NCBI GenBank assembly: GCA_030429005.1
Contig: JAUIDP010000003.1
Span: forward strand, 1 to 64,000
Origin: Gammaproteobacteria bacterium
GTDB taxonomy: Bacteria; Pseudomonadota; Gammaproteobacteria; Steroidobacterales; Woeseiaceae
Direction of reading: 5' to 3'
DNA length: 64,000 nt
Shown: one piece after another, positions 16,815 to 25,575 of the stretch
How positions within the stretch are numbered: position 1 is the stretch's first letter
How the letters are laid out: the number at the start of each line of letters is the position of its first letter
Program-made: the position numbers and the translations under genes
Notes under the pieces: generated by a model
What the model was told of the DNA's origin: nothing
Database searches by the model: none
The model's input: the letters and a program-made list of their open reading frames with translations, nothing else

Positions 16815-18242
16815 ATGGATCCTATTGTCACCGTCGCACTGGTCTACCTGCTGTTGCTAGCGGCCCTGGCCGTCTGGAGCCGGAAAGAGTCGCAGTCACT
16901 TGCCGGGTATTACCTGGCGGGCAAGAAGCTGCCGTACTGGGTCGTCGCATTCAGCACCAACGCGACCGGCGAAAGTGGCTGGTTGTTGCTCGGCCTGACC
17001 GGCATGGGTTACGCGGTTGGCGCGAAAGCCTACTGGGTGGTGGTCGGCGAAGTCCTCGGGGTTGCGTTGTCCTGGTTGTACGTATCACGCCGATTGAAAC
17101 GTATGAGCGACGCAACGGATTCGATCACGGTCCCTGATGTGCTGGCCGCACCCTTCGCCGGGCAGAAGAACCTGATTCGCAGCATCGCGATCATCATCAT
17201 CCTGACGATGGTCACCGTCTATATCGCGGCACAGATGATTGCCACGGGCAAGGCCGTGGAAAGTTTCACCAACTTCGGATTCAAGGAGGGTGTCTTCGTC
17301 GGGGCTGCGATTATCATCGGCTATACGTTTGTCGGCGGCTACAAGGCCGTGTCGTATACCGATGTCCTGCAGGGCGTGTTGATGCTGCTCGGCCTGATCG
17401 GTGTGCCGCTGGTTGCGATTTATGCGGCCGGCGGCTGGGGTGCCATCAGCAGCAATCTCGCCACGCAGGATCCGGCGTTGCTCAATTTCTTCGCTTTCAC
17501 TGGCGAAGGAATAGCCGGCTGGATCGGTGTACTCAGTTTTCTCGCCATTGGCCTGCCGTTCCTCGGCGTTCCGCAGCTGCTGGTCCGCTACATGTCCTGC
17601 AGGGATGACAACGAACTCAGGAAAGCGCGCTGGGTATCGATTGCTGTCATGGCCTGTTTCGGTATCGGTGCCGTAACGGCAGGAATCGCCGGACGCGCAT
17701 TGTTTCCAGGTCTGGAAGACCCGGAGACGATCTTTCCGGTCCTGTCCGGCGCATTTTTCCCGCCGCTGATAACCGGTGTCCTGCTCGTGATCGTCCTGTC
17801 GGCCATCATGTCGACCGCCGATTCGCTGCTTCTGCTGGCGTCATCCGCTGTTGTGCGCGATACCGGCCAGCAACTGCTGGGCAGTGCACGCAGCGATCAC
17901 CAGCTGGCGGTTATCGGCAAGTTCACGACGCTGTTGATCGGCATCCTCGGTATCGTCCTCGTATTCCAGGTCGCCGAAGAAACGATCTTCGATCTTGTGC
18001 TCGTGGCATGGTCAGGGCTGGGATGTGCGTTCGGGCCGGTCACCCTGTGCCTGCTGTATGCCCGCCGAACAACCGGCTGGGGTGTCGCCGCCGGCATGCT
18101 GGCGGGCTTCCTGACCAGCACGATCTGGGTCATATGGATCAAGGCCAGCACCCACGGCCTGTATGAGGCACTGCCGGGTTTCCTGGCAGGCATCGTCGCG
18201 ACGCTGGTCGTCAGCAGGCTGACTTACCAGGAAAAAACCTGA
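16815..18242 (+). CDS. Sodium:solute symporter (SSS family, PutP-like)
   Basis: The 475-residue protein has about 13 transmembrane helices and opens with an LLAALAVWSRKESQSLAGYY segment as in PutP-type sodium/proline symporters. The conserved NATGESGWLLLGLTG region of TM1 and the SGLGCAFGPV region late in the protein support the family. It lies 3 bp after a protease lipoprotein gene and probably shares its mRNA. Proline or another amino acid is the most likely substrate given the family and the neighbour, but substrate cannot be read directly. Confidence 0.88.
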   Translation: MDPIVTVALVYLLLLAALAVWSRKESQSLAGYYLAGKKLPYWVVAFSTNATGESGWLLLGLTGMGYAVGAKAYWVVVGEVLGVALSWLYVSRRLKRMSDATDSITVPDVLAAPFAGQKNLIRSIAIIIILTMVTVYIAAQMIATGKAVESFTNFGFKEGVFVGAAIIIGYTFVGGYKAVSYTDVLQGVLMLLGLIGVPLVAIYAAGGWGAISSNLATQDPALLNFFAFTGEGIAGWIGVLSFLAIGLPFLGVPQLLVRYMSCRDDNELRKARWVSIAVMACFGIGAVTAGIAGRALFPGLEDPETIFPVLSGAFFPPLITGVLLVIVLSAIMSTADSLLLLASSAVVRDTGQQLLGSARSDHQLAVIGKFTTLLIGILGIVLVFQVAEETIFDLVLVAWSGLGCAFGPVTLCLLYARRTTGWGVAAGMLAGFLTSTIWVIWIKASTHGLYEALPGFLAGIVATLVVSRLTYQEKT

Positions 18243-18322
18243 AAATCTCCGCTTCGCTGTAACCAATCGCCACTGGCGCGCACTATAAGCGGGTATCGAA
18301 CACCGGTTTTGAGGATGCTCAC

Positions 18323-19222
18323 ATGCGTTTTGTGCGACTTGCCCTGATGGTTTTACTGGCTGCTTTCCCGGCTGCCCTGCTCGCCGAGTTGCAACGCGGC
18401 GACCTGCCGAGTGCCGGCTGGTATGCCCACGTCGACCTGACCGAAATGCGCAGCAGCGCTGCAGGCAGGGAACTCTATGCCTGGCTGGATCGCGAGGTTT
18501 TCGCCGAGTTGCGCGAGGAGTTCGACTTCGATGCGGACGAGGAGGTTGACGTCATTACGGCGCTGGCGGCGGCTGACGGCAGCATGGTCGTCGTTGTCGA
18601 CGGCGCGTTCAGCACGACAACCAGGGACCGCATCCTCGCGATTGCTGCGATGGCTGGCAATTTCAACGTGCTGAAGCATGGCGGCAAGGACTATTACCAG
18701 GTCGAGGAAATGTCCGAAGGTCGCCATCGCGACTCGTTCGAGGGCGCCGCGTTTGTCAGCCTGGCGGTCAAGGACAAGTTACTCGTGACGTCGAGCGAAG
18801 CGCAGATGCAGGAGATGCTCGGCAATGGCGGCAAGATGCCGGGTGACTACAGCACCAAAAACGCGTTGCTGGTGCTCCGCGGTGCCCGCAGTTTCGTCCA
18901 GGCGGGCATGCAAACGCAGCTGGTCGACGCGGATTTTGGCTGGAATTCCAACCTGCTGCGCAATACCGAGCAGGTCGGCTTGCTGGTATCCGACGAAGAC
19001 GGCGCGCTGGCTGTCATGGCGCAACTGGTAGCCGCCGATCCGACAGTTGCGAGTTCGCTGGCCAGCATCGTGCGCGGCCTGATCAGCCTGCAGGCATTGA
19101 GCGGTGAGCTGGATGCGGAACTGTCGCGGTTCCTGACCGGTACCGAGGTCGCTGTCGACGGCACCACGTTGACTGTAAAAATTGCTCTGGACCCGGGAGT
19201 GTTGATCGAGGCGATCGACTAG
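18323..19222 (+). CDS. Secreted hypothetical protein next to an ECF sigma unit
   Basis: This 299-residue protein has a clear Sec signal (MRFVRLALMVLLAAFPAALLA, cleavage about residue 21). The mature part is acidic, with a DADEEVDVITALAAADGSMV stretch and two similar halves each ending in a LLVTSSEAQM- or LLVSDEDGAL-like strand, which hints at an internal repeat. No enzyme motif was seen. It ends 35 bp before the ECF sigma gene and is probably in the same operon, so it may be the sensor or target of that signalling unit. I do not recognise the family. Confidence 0.7.
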   Translation: MRFVRLALMVLLAAFPAALLAELQRGDLPSAGWYAHVDLTEMRSSAAGRELYAWLDREVFAELREEFDFDADEEVDVITALAAADGSMVVVVDGAFSTTTRDRILAIAAMAGNFNVLKHGGKDYYQVEEMSEGRHRDSFEGAAFVSLAVKDKLLVTSSEAQMQEMLGNGGKMPGDYSTKNALLVLRGARSFVQAGMQTQLVDADFGWNSNLLRNTEQVGLLVSDEDGALAVMAQLVAADPTVASSLASIVRGLISLQALSGELDAELSRFLTGTEVAVDGTTLTVKIALDPGVLIEAID

Positions 19223-19257
19223 CGTGAACCGGAAGCGGATCTGAAGCAGGGCCGAAC

Positions 19258-19809
19258 GTGAGCAACGAATCTGCGTTAATCGCCGCCGCCAAGCAAGGCT
19301 CGGTCAGCGCCTTTACCGAGCTGGTCGGCGTTTACCGCGAAGGGCTGTTTCGGTTCCTGCTGACACGGGCACCCAGTTATGCCGATGCGGAAGATGTCTT
19401 GCAGGATACGATGATCAACGCCTATCGCTACTTGCACAGCTACGACGCACGCTGGCGATTCAGCACCTGGTTGTATCGCATTGCATTGAACAACATCTCG
19501 CGCGTGCAGGGTGCACCGGCGGACGATGCAGTCGATGTTGCCGACCTGGGCGATGAAGAGGGCGGCCCGCTGGAGCAATGCATCCTGGCGTCGGAAAAAG
19601 AAAATTTGTGGGTGACTGCACGGCGTGTACTGAGTCACGAGGTATTCACGGCGATGTGGTTGCGCTATGCCGAGGACATGTCGGTCAACGACATTGCGGC
19701 AGTTCTCGAACGTTCAATATCGTGGACAAAAGTGAATCTGATGCGGGCGCGCAAGCAGCTTGATGACGAGCTGAATCGAGTGCCCAGGACGAGTGAAGCC
19801 TATGGATAA
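19258..19809 (+). CDS. ECF-type RNA polymerase sigma factor
   Basis: The 183-residue protein has region 2 at about residues 15-85 (AFTELVGVYREGLFRFLLTR, then the DAEDVLQDTMINAYRYL core) and region 4 at about 125-172 (MSVNDIAAVLERSISWTKVN, a helix-turn-helix). There is no full region 1 or 3, as expected for ECF sigma factors. The start is a GTG at 19258 with a modest Shine-Dalgarno. Its stop overlaps the next start by 8 bp, so it is translationally coupled to the membrane protein that probably restrains it. Its target promoters are unknown. Confidence 0.92.
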   Translation: MSNESALIAAAKQGSVSAFTELVGVYREGLFRFLLTRAPSYADAEDVLQDTMINAYRYLHSYDARWRFSTWLYRIALNNISRVQGAPADDAVDVADLGDEEGGPLEQCILASEKENLWVTARRVLSHEVFTAMWLRYAEDMSVNDIAAVLERSISWTKVNLMRARKQLDDELNRVPRTSEAYG

Positions 19810-20257
19810 GTTGGCACAACGATTACGCGAGGACGCGAGCAGGATCGACGCGCAGCTGTCGCCGCAACTCGAGGAACGCCTGCGTGCATCGCTTGAGAAC
19901 ATCACGCAGGAGCAGCCCATGGCCGCGCCGGTGCGCCCGGGGCGGAGTTTCTGGTGGGCGAGCAGCCTGACGGGAGTTGCCGCGACACTGTTGCTGATTG
20001 CTGTCGTCAACCTGTCGCCGCAAAACCCGGAGCCGGCCGTGACGGAGCCACCGCCGCCACAACAGTTTGTCGCTCAGTTTGACTGGCGGCTGCAGCCTGC
20101 GGTCCTGACGCAGACACTGGAGCAGGAACTCGTTGCCATCCAGTCCGACCTGAAGAAAGTGCGGCAGGTTGTGCGCGATGACATCGGACAGGTTGTTGTC
20201 GACGTACCGGCGGGGCAGGCGGCAGGAACGGACACGGAGCCGCGCCAGAATCCCTGA
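19802..20257 (+). CDS. Probable anti-sigma factor (single-pass membrane protein)
   Basis: The 151-residue protein has a charged cytoplasmic N-terminus (about 1-45, LAQRLREDASRIDAQLSP), one transmembrane helix (about 50-68, WASSLTGVAATLLLIAVV), a Pro-rich linker (TEPPPPQQ) and a short periplasmic helix. This topology and the overlapping position behind an ECF sigma gene fit an anti-sigma factor. No zinc-binding HxxxCxxC motif is present, so it is not a ZAS-type anti-sigma. ATG 19802 is taken as the start; a GTG at 19793 is the alternative. Confidence 0.72.
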   Translation: MDKLAQRLREDASRIDAQLSPQLEERLRASLENITQEQPMAAPVRPGRSFWWASSLTGVAATLLLIAVVNLSPQNPEPAVTEPPPPQQFVAQFDWRLQPAVLTQTLEQELVAIQSDLKKVRQVVRDDIGQVVVDVPAGQAAGTDTEPRQNP

Positions 20258-20317
20258 ACCTGTGGATTTCGGCCCCTGTTTCCACTATCCTCGATGCGGG
20301 GAAAAAAAAATAAAAAC

Positions 20318-20338
20318 GGCAATGGCCGCACCGTTGCC
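20318..20338. other. 8-bp hairpin upstream of the oxidase operon
   Basis: GGCAATGG and CCGTTGCC pair (seven Watson-Crick pairs and one G-T) around a 5-base loop, preceded on the + strand by a run of A. Read on the minus strand it has the form of a rho-independent terminator, but no minus-strand gene ends here. On the + strand it lies in the 5' leader of the cytochrome oxidase operon. Function is unclear. Confidence 0.3.
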
Positions 20339-20378
20339 AACAAAATGTCGCGTTGAACACTAGAAGGATGCATGAAGT

Positions 20379-21731
20379 ATGCCTTTTGCAGTTGTCTTGA
20401 TCCTGCTCGTCGTCGGCTCCATTATTTTTCACCTGCTTAGTCCCTGGACCTTTACTCCTCTCGCCTCAAACTGGTCGATGGTCGATGTCACTGTCGACAT
20501 CACACTGTATGTAACCGGCCTGATTTTCGTTGCTGTCAACCTGTTCATGGCGTATTGCGTCATCAAGTTTCGACACAAGGCGGGTGCACGCGCGACCTAT
20601 GAACCGGAAAACTCCAGGCTCGAAAACTGGCTGACGTGGCTGACGGCCCTCGGTGTTGCGGCAATGCTGACGCCGGGACTGTTTGTCTGGGCGCAGTTCG
20701 TCGATGTGCCCGACGAAGCCCATGTCGTCGAAGCCGTTGGCCAGCAATGGCACTGGACTTACCGCTACCCGGGCGAAGACGGCAAGTTTGGAGAAGTGGA
20801 TGCGGAGCGCATCAGCGATGACAATCCGTTTGGTATCGATCCGGACGATCCCAACGGCCAGGACGACATCCTTGTCTACAGCCCCGAAGCGCACCTGCCG
20901 GTCGACAAACCCGTCAAGTTCCTGCTGCGCTCCAAGGATGTGTTGCACAACTTCACCGTCACCGAGTTCCGGGTCAAGATGGACCTGGTACCCGGCACCA
21001 GTACATTTCTCTGGGTAACGCCGACGAAGAAAGGCCGCTATGAGGTCCTGTGCGAAGAGCTTTGCGGTATTGCGCATCACACGATGCGTGGTGCCGTGAT
21101 TGTCGAGGAGCAGGAAGACTTCGATGCCTGGCTGGCGCAACAGTCAACGTGGGCCGAAAACAGTGCAAAGGTTGCGGGCAATGCCCAGGTCGGTGCCGCG
21201 CAGTACGCCGTTTGCGCGGCTTGCCATGGCCAGAATGCCGAAGGCATTCAGGCGCTGAATGCGCCGAAACTGGCCGGGCAGAGCGAGTGGTACCTGCGCA
21301 AGCAGCTCGCGAATTACAAGAGCGGTGTCCGCGGCGCACATGAAGAAGATACCTACGGCAAGCAGATGGCGCCGATGGCTGCAACACTCGCTGACGATGC
21401 CGCCATTGCCAACGTGATCGCGCACATCCGGACGCTGCCCGACGAGCCCGCGACAACGACGATCGATGGCAATATCGAGAACGGCGCCAGGCTGTACCGG
21501 GTATGTTCGTATTGTCATGCGGATGCGGCGCAGGGTGTCCAGGCGATGAATGCGCCGCGCATGGCCGGCATGTCCGACTGGTACCTCAAACGGCAGGTTG
21601 AGAATTTCCAGCAAGATATCCGCGGCCAGCACCCGAATGATTACTACGGATTCCAGATGGGCCTGATGGCCAGGACCGTATATACCGAGCAGGACCTGAA
21701 CGACCTCATCGCTTACATCAATTCGCTATAA
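20379..21731 (+). CDS. ctaC: Cytochrome c oxidase subunit II fused to two cytochrome c domains
   Basis: The 450-residue protein has three N-terminal hydrophobic segments, then the CuA cupredoxin domain with the aromatic GQQWHWTYRYPG loop and the CuA ligands Cys225 and Cys229 in CEELCGIAHHTM. After residue about 265 come two class I cytochrome c domains with CAACH (279-283) and CSYCH (376-380). Each is followed by a matching APKLAGQSEWYLRKQ- or APRMAGMSDWYLKRQ-like stretch, so the second is an internal duplication of the first. It takes electrons from a reductase to subunit I at the outer face of the inner membrane. The usual caa3 enzyme has one such heme domain; two is notable. Confidence 0.92.
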   Translation: MPFAVVLILLVVGSIIFHLLSPWTFTPLASNWSMVDVTVDITLYVTGLIFVAVNLFMAYCVIKFRHKAGARATYEPENSRLENWLTWLTALGVAAMLTPGLFVWAQFVDVPDEAHVVEAVGQQWHWTYRYPGEDGKFGEVDAERISDDNPFGIDPDDPNGQDDILVYSPEAHLPVDKPVKFLLRSKDVLHNFTVTEFRVKMDLVPGTSTFLWVTPTKKGRYEVLCEELCGIAHHTMRGAVIVEEQEDFDAWLAQQSTWAENSAKVAGNAQVGAAQYAVCAACHGQNAEGIQALNAPKLAGQSEWYLRKQLANYKSGVRGAHEEDTYGKQMAPMAATLADDAAIANVIAHIRTLPDEPATTTIDGNIENGARLYRVCSYCHADAAQGVQAMNAPRMAGMSDWYLKRQVENFQQDIRGQHPNDYYGFQMGLMARTVYTEQDLNDLIAYINSL

Positions 21732-21744
21732 CGAGGAATACCGG

Positions 21745-23508
21745 ATGTCATACGTTGCAATAGCCGATCGAGATCACGAGCAGGAACATCACGATCCGCA
21801 AACGTTCATCACCAAGTACGTCTGGAGCCAGGACCACAAGGTCATCGCAATTCAGTATGGCTGCACGGCAATATTTGTCGGCCTGATCGCGCTGGGCCTG
21901 TCGGCCATGATGCGTTTGCAGCTGGGCTTCCCGGATACGTTCTCGTTTATCAACCCCGAAAACTATTACCAGTTCATCACGATGCACGGCATGATCATGG
22001 TGATCTACCTGCTGACGGCGCTGTTTCTCGGCGGCTTCGGCAATTACCTGATTCCGCTGATGATCGGTTCACGGGACATGGTGTTCCCGTACCTGAACAT
22101 GCTGAGCTACTGGGTCTACCTGTTGTCCGTCCTGATTCTGCTGGCGAGCTTTTTCGTGCCGGGGGGCTCCACCGGCGCCGGCTGGACGCTGTATCCGCCG
22201 CAGGCAATCATGCAGGGTACGCCCGGCATCGACATGGGCATCATCCTGATGCTCGCGTCTCTCGGCGTCTTCATCGTCGCTTTCACAATGGGCGGCCTGA
22301 ATTACGTGACCACGGTATTGCAGGCGCGTTGCAAGGGCATGACGCTGATGCGCATGCCGTTGTCGATCTGGGGCATTTTCATGGCCACGATCCTCGGCCT
22401 GCTGGCGTTCCCGGCGCTCCTGGTCAGCGCCATCATGATGATGCTGGACAAGACCCTGATGACCAGTTTTTTCATGCCGGCAATCAGTTCGATGGGTGCC
22501 GATCCCGGTTATACCGGTGGCAGCCCGATCCTGTTCCAGCACCTGTTCTGGTTCTTCGGTCACCCAGAAGTCTATATCGTGGCATTGCCGGCGTTCGGTA
22601 TCGTTTCCGACCTGTTGAGTACACACGCGCGCAAGAATATTTTCGGCTACCGCATGATGGTCTGGGCCATTATTGCGATCGGCGGCCTTAGCTTCATTGT
22701 CTGGGCCCACCACATGTACGTCAGCGGCATGAACCCGTATTTCGGTTTCTTCTTCGCGACGACCACGCTGATTATCGCTGTGCCGACGGCCATCAAGGTC
22801 TACAACTGGGTGCTGACCCTGTGGGAAGGCAATATCCATTTGCGTACACCAATGCTGTTTGCGATCGGTTTCATCTTTACGTTCATCCACGGCGGGCTGA
22901 CAGGGTTGTTCCTCGGCAACGTCACGATCGACCTGCCGCTGTCCGATACCTATTTCGTTGTCGCGCACTTCCACATGGTCATGGGTGTGTCGCCCATTCT
23001 CGTCGTCTTTGGTGCGATCTATCACTGGTGGCCGAAGATCACCGGCAAGATGTACAACGAGACCCTCGGCAAGTGGCATTTCTGGATGACGTTCCTTGGC
23101 ACTTACGCAATCTATCTGCCGATGCATTACCTGGGTTTTGCCGGCGTTCCGCGCCGCTATTTCGCGATGGGCAATACGGACTTTCTACCCGAGTCGGCCC
23201 AGGACCTGAACGCGTGGATTACCGTTTCGGCATTGTTCGTCGCAGCGACGCAGATCCTGTTCTTCATCAACGTGTTTATCACTTTGCGGAACGGCAAGAA
23301 GGCCGACCCGAATCCGTGGCATGCGAACTCGCTCGAATGGCAGACACCGGACACGCCGCCCAGGCACGGCAACTGGGGTCACGACCTGCCGGAGTGCCAT
23401 CGCTGGGCATATGACTACAGCGTCCCGGGTTACGACGATGACTACATTCCGCAAAATGTGCCTGCCAACGTTGCGCCCGCCGGGCGCGACCACGGGGGCG
23501 AACACTAG
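21745..23508 (+). CDS. ctaD: Cytochrome c oxidase subunit I (heme-copper, A-type)
   Basis: The 587-residue, 12-helix catalytic subunit reduces oxygen to water and pumps protons. The metal ligands are visible: a heme a His in FITMHGMIMVIY, the crosslinked CuB ligand and channel Glu in FFGHPEVYIVALP, the CuB pair in VWAHHMYVSG, and the heme-binding pair in VAHFHMVMG. The Glu of HPEVY marks an A1-type enzyme, and the K-channel Thr/Lys stretch (AVPTAIKVYNW) is present. It begins 13 bp after ctaC and is followed with no gap by a subunit III gene. Full length for the family. Confidence 0.96.
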   Translation: MSYVAIADRDHEQEHHDPQTFITKYVWSQDHKVIAIQYGCTAIFVGLIALGLSAMMRLQLGFPDTFSFINPENYYQFITMHGMIMVIYLLTALFLGGFGNYLIPLMIGSRDMVFPYLNMLSYWVYLLSVLILLASFFVPGGSTGAGWTLYPPQAIMQGTPGIDMGIILMLASLGVFIVAFTMGGLNYVTTVLQARCKGMTLMRMPLSIWGIFMATILGLLAFPALLVSAIMMMLDKTLMTSFFMPAISSMGADPGYTGGSPILFQHLFWFFGHPEVYIVALPAFGIVSDLLSTHARKNIFGYRMMVWAIIAIGGLSFIVWAHHMYVSGMNPYFGFFFATTTLIIAVPTAIKVYNWVLTLWEGNIHLRTPMLFAIGFIFTFIHGGLTGLFLGNVTIDLPLSDTYFVVAHFHMVMGVSPILVVFGAIYHWWPKITGKMYNETLGKWHFWMTFLGTYAIYLPMHYLGFAGVPRRYFAMGNTDFLPESAQDLNAWITVSALFVAATQILFFINVFITLRNGKKADPNPWHANSLEWQTPDTPPRHGNWGHDLPECHRWAYDYSVPGYDDDYIPQNVPANVAPAGRDHGGEH

Positions 23509-24165
23509 GTGGAAGTTGGCCTGATATTCCTGGCGGTGATCCTCGCCAGCCTGATCGGCTGGATGCTGAAACAGTCAATCAATACGCAACCCTGGGTTGC
23601 CGAGAACGTCGATGAGGCCAGCTACCAGGCGCCGTTCAACGCCAGGCCCAAGGCCGTTGCGCTGGCAACGCTGCTCGCCGTCATCACGTCGTTTTTTGCC
23701 TTGCTCGTGAGTGCCTACTCACTGCGGATGGAACTGGGCGACTGGGTGCCGCTGACCGAGCCGCAGTTGTTGTGGACCAATACCGTCGTACTGATTCTCG
23801 CAAGCATCGTTTTCCAGTGGACCCGGAATGCGGCGCGCAACGGGCAGAGCCAGCGACTCAGGACCGGCATGCTGGTGACCGGTGTGCTGACGATGGCATT
23901 CCTTGTTGGCCAGTACATTGCCTGGCAGCAGCTGCACTCGAGTGGCCATTTCATCACCAGCAACCCGGCCGATGCATTTTTTTTCCTGCTGACCGGATTG
24001 CACGCGCTGCACATCCTCGGCGGAATGTATGTCTGGACACGAGCCACCATGCGCGTTTTTGCCGGTAGCGAGAATATTGAAGAGAGCATCCAGTTGAGCG
24101 CGGTGTACTGGCATTTCCTGCTCGTGGTCTGGCTGGTGTTGTTCGGGTTGTTGCTATCGACCTAG
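23509..24165 (+). CDS. Cytochrome c oxidase subunit III-like protein (first copy)
   Basis: The 218-residue membrane protein has about six to seven helices with the subunit III pattern FLVGQYIAWQQL followed by FFFLLTGLHALHILGGMYVW, where the His and Gly positions are typical. The start is a GTG at 23509, directly on the base after the ctaD stop. It is shorter than mitochondrial subunit III, as usual for bacterial caa3 operons. A second subunit III gene follows 39 bp downstream, so one copy may have a specialised role. Confidence 0.85.
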   Translation: MEVGLIFLAVILASLIGWMLKQSINTQPWVAENVDEASYQAPFNARPKAVALATLLAVITSFFALLVSAYSLRMELGDWVPLTEPQLLWTNTVVLILASIVFQWTRNAARNGQSQRLRTGMLVTGVLTMAFLVGQYIAWQQLHSSGHFITSNPADAFFFLLTGLHALHILGGMYVWTRATMRVFAGSENIEESIQLSAVYWHFLLVVWLVLFGLLLST

Positions 24166-24204
24166 TTTATTTGATCAGAACCTTGGCAAGGTTTGGGGAT
24201 AGTT

Positions 24205-24894
24205 ATGTCTGAAGCGGTTATGGAGAGTGGAGCAGCGGTAGAACCCGACGGCACCGCCGGCGTCGTCAACGACTTTGCGAGGGACAAGCAGGTCTTTGGC
24301 ATGCCGTGGGGCAAGGCCATGATGTGGATCTTCCTGCTCAGCGATACCTTCATCTTCAGCTGTTTCCTGGTTGGCTACATGTCGGTGCGCATCGCGACGA
24401 CGGATCCGTGGCCGAATCCGAGTGAAGTCTTCGGGTTGACCGCGTTTGGCTATGATGTGCCGTTGCTGCTGATCGCCATCATGACCTTCGTGCTCATTAC
24501 TTCGTCAGGCACGATGGCGCTGGCCGTGAACATGGGCTACCGCAAGAACCGCAAAGCAACATTCTGGCTGATGGTGGCAACGGCAGCGCTGGGCGCGACC
24601 TTCGTCGGCATGCAGGCGTTCGAATGGACCAAGCTGATCATGGAAGGTGTCCGCCCCTGGGAGAACCCCTTCGGCGCAGCGCAGTTCGGCTCGAGCTTTT
24701 TCATGATCACCGGCTTCCACGGCATGCACGTTTCCGCTGGTGTGATCTACCTGCTGGTCGTCGCCAACCGTGTACGCAACGGCTTTTACGAGCGGCGCGG
24801 CGGCAACTACGAGATCGTCGAGATCGCCGGTCTCTACTGGCACTTTGTTGACCTCGTGTGGGTCTTCATCTTCGCATTCTTCTATCTCTGGTAA
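24205..24894 (+). CDS. Cytochrome c oxidase subunit III (second copy)
   Basis: The 229-residue protein has a hydrophilic N-terminus of about 35 residues then about six helices. Subunit III signatures are FVGMQAFEWTKLI, FFMITGFHGMHVSAGVIYLL and the C-terminal EIAGLYWHFVDLVWVFIFAF. ATG 24205 has GGGGAT upstream and is preferred to an in-frame TTG at 24193. It sits between the first subunit III gene and a subunit IV gene in the same operon. By sequence it is closer to the standard bacterial subunit III than the preceding gene. Confidence 0.92.
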   Translation: MSEAVMESGAAVEPDGTAGVVNDFARDKQVFGMPWGKAMMWIFLLSDTFIFSCFLVGYMSVRIATTDPWPNPSEVFGLTAFGYDVPLLLIAIMTFVLITSSGTMALAVNMGYRKNRKATFWLMVATAALGATFVGMQAFEWTKLIMEGVRPWENPFGAAQFGSSFFMITGFHGMHVSAGVIYLLVVANRVRNGFYERRGGNYEIVEIAGLYWHFVDLVWVFIFAFFYLW

Positions 24895-24904
24895 GGACAT
24901 CCGT

Positions 24905-25279
24905 ATGGCAAGTGATGAAGGACAACAACATCCCCTGAAAATCTACTGGATCATGTGGATCGCGCTGTTCGTGCTCAGTGGCTTCTCCTACGCCACGGAC
25001 TTCATGGACGACGGTGCGGTACGGACCTTCCTGATCCTGACATTCATGATGCTGAAAGCCGGCGGCATCGTCTGGATCTTCATGCACATGGGCTGGGAAC
25101 GGCTCGCTCTCAAGCTCGCCATTCTCGGGCCCCCGGTTGCCATCGGTGTGCTGATCTGGCTGATGTCCTACGAGGGCTTTTACGTCGAAGACAATCGCCA
25201 CGAAAACCTCGGGGAGAGCACCTTCGTTCCCACAGAAGTCCATCACGGTGCCTCTAAAGACGAGGAAGCGGCGCACTAA
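24905..25279 (+). CDS. Cytochrome c oxidase subunit IV family protein
   Basis: The 124-residue protein has three hydrophobic helices: YWIMWIALFVLSGFSYA, an FLILTFMMLKAGGIVWIFMH segment and a third with AILGPPVAIGVLIWLM. This matches the small subunit IV (CtaF/CyoD-like) that ends caa3 operons. A hydrophilic, acidic C-terminal tail of about 35 residues follows. It starts 10 bp after the subunit III stop and ends the oxidase operon. The first palindromic repeat begins 22 bp after its stop and could help terminate or stabilise the mRNA. Confidence 0.88.
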   Translation: MASDEGQQHPLKIYWIMWIALFVLSGFSYATDFMDDGAVRTFLILTFMMLKAGGIVWIFMHMGWERLALKLAILGPPVAIGVLIWLMSYEGFYVEDNRHENLGESTFVPTEVHHGASKDEEAAH

Positions 25280-25301
25280 ACCAGAAGTGTAAGTCGCAAC
25301 G

Positions 25302-25397
25302 GGGCCGGAATGGCCATCGGGAGATTCCTCTCCCTCATGGCTCGGCGAGCCTGCGCTTTACTTCGGTCGAAGAACATCCCGATGGCCATTCCGGCCC
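25302..25397 (-). repeat. Palindromic repeat unit 1 in a 21-bp perfect inverted repeat
   Basis: Arms at 25302-25322 and 25377-25397 are perfectly complementary over 21 bases (left arm begins GGGCCGGAATGG). The 54-base loop is the core repeat in reverse orientation. Its first 39 bases, read on the minus strand, match unit 3 at all but a few positions. The outer arms share nothing with those of unit 2. Confidence 0.8.
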
Positions 25398-25455
25398 TCC
25401 GGTCTTGCGTGGAACAGTACCCCGGTCTGCAGCACGTGCCCAGGCTGAGCGAATG

Positions 25456-25557
25456 TGGGAGCTGCCCCGGCGTTCCGGGTGTTTCTCCTCGAGAACTCAA
25501 GCGCAGCGAAGCGAGCCATTCCGAGGAGGAATACCCGGAACGCCGGGGCAGCTCCCA
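25456..25557 (+). repeat. Palindromic repeat unit 2 in a 25-bp perfect inverted repeat
   Basis: Arms at 25456-25480 and 25533-25557 are perfectly complementary over 25 bases (left arm begins TGGGAGCTGCCC). The loop is the core in plus orientation but is the most diverged of the three, with AAGCGCAGCGAAGCGAGCCA in the middle. Pairing continues into the core with mismatches, giving a very stable cruciform or RNA hairpin. Confidence 0.8.
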
Positions 25558-25575
25558 AACGCCTTCGCAAGCCCT

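Noticed and set aside
20318-20345. Hairpin before the oxidase operon as a terminator of the sigma operon
   Set aside because: There is no T run on the + strand after the stem; the A run precedes it, so it would work only for minus-strand transcription, where no gene ends.
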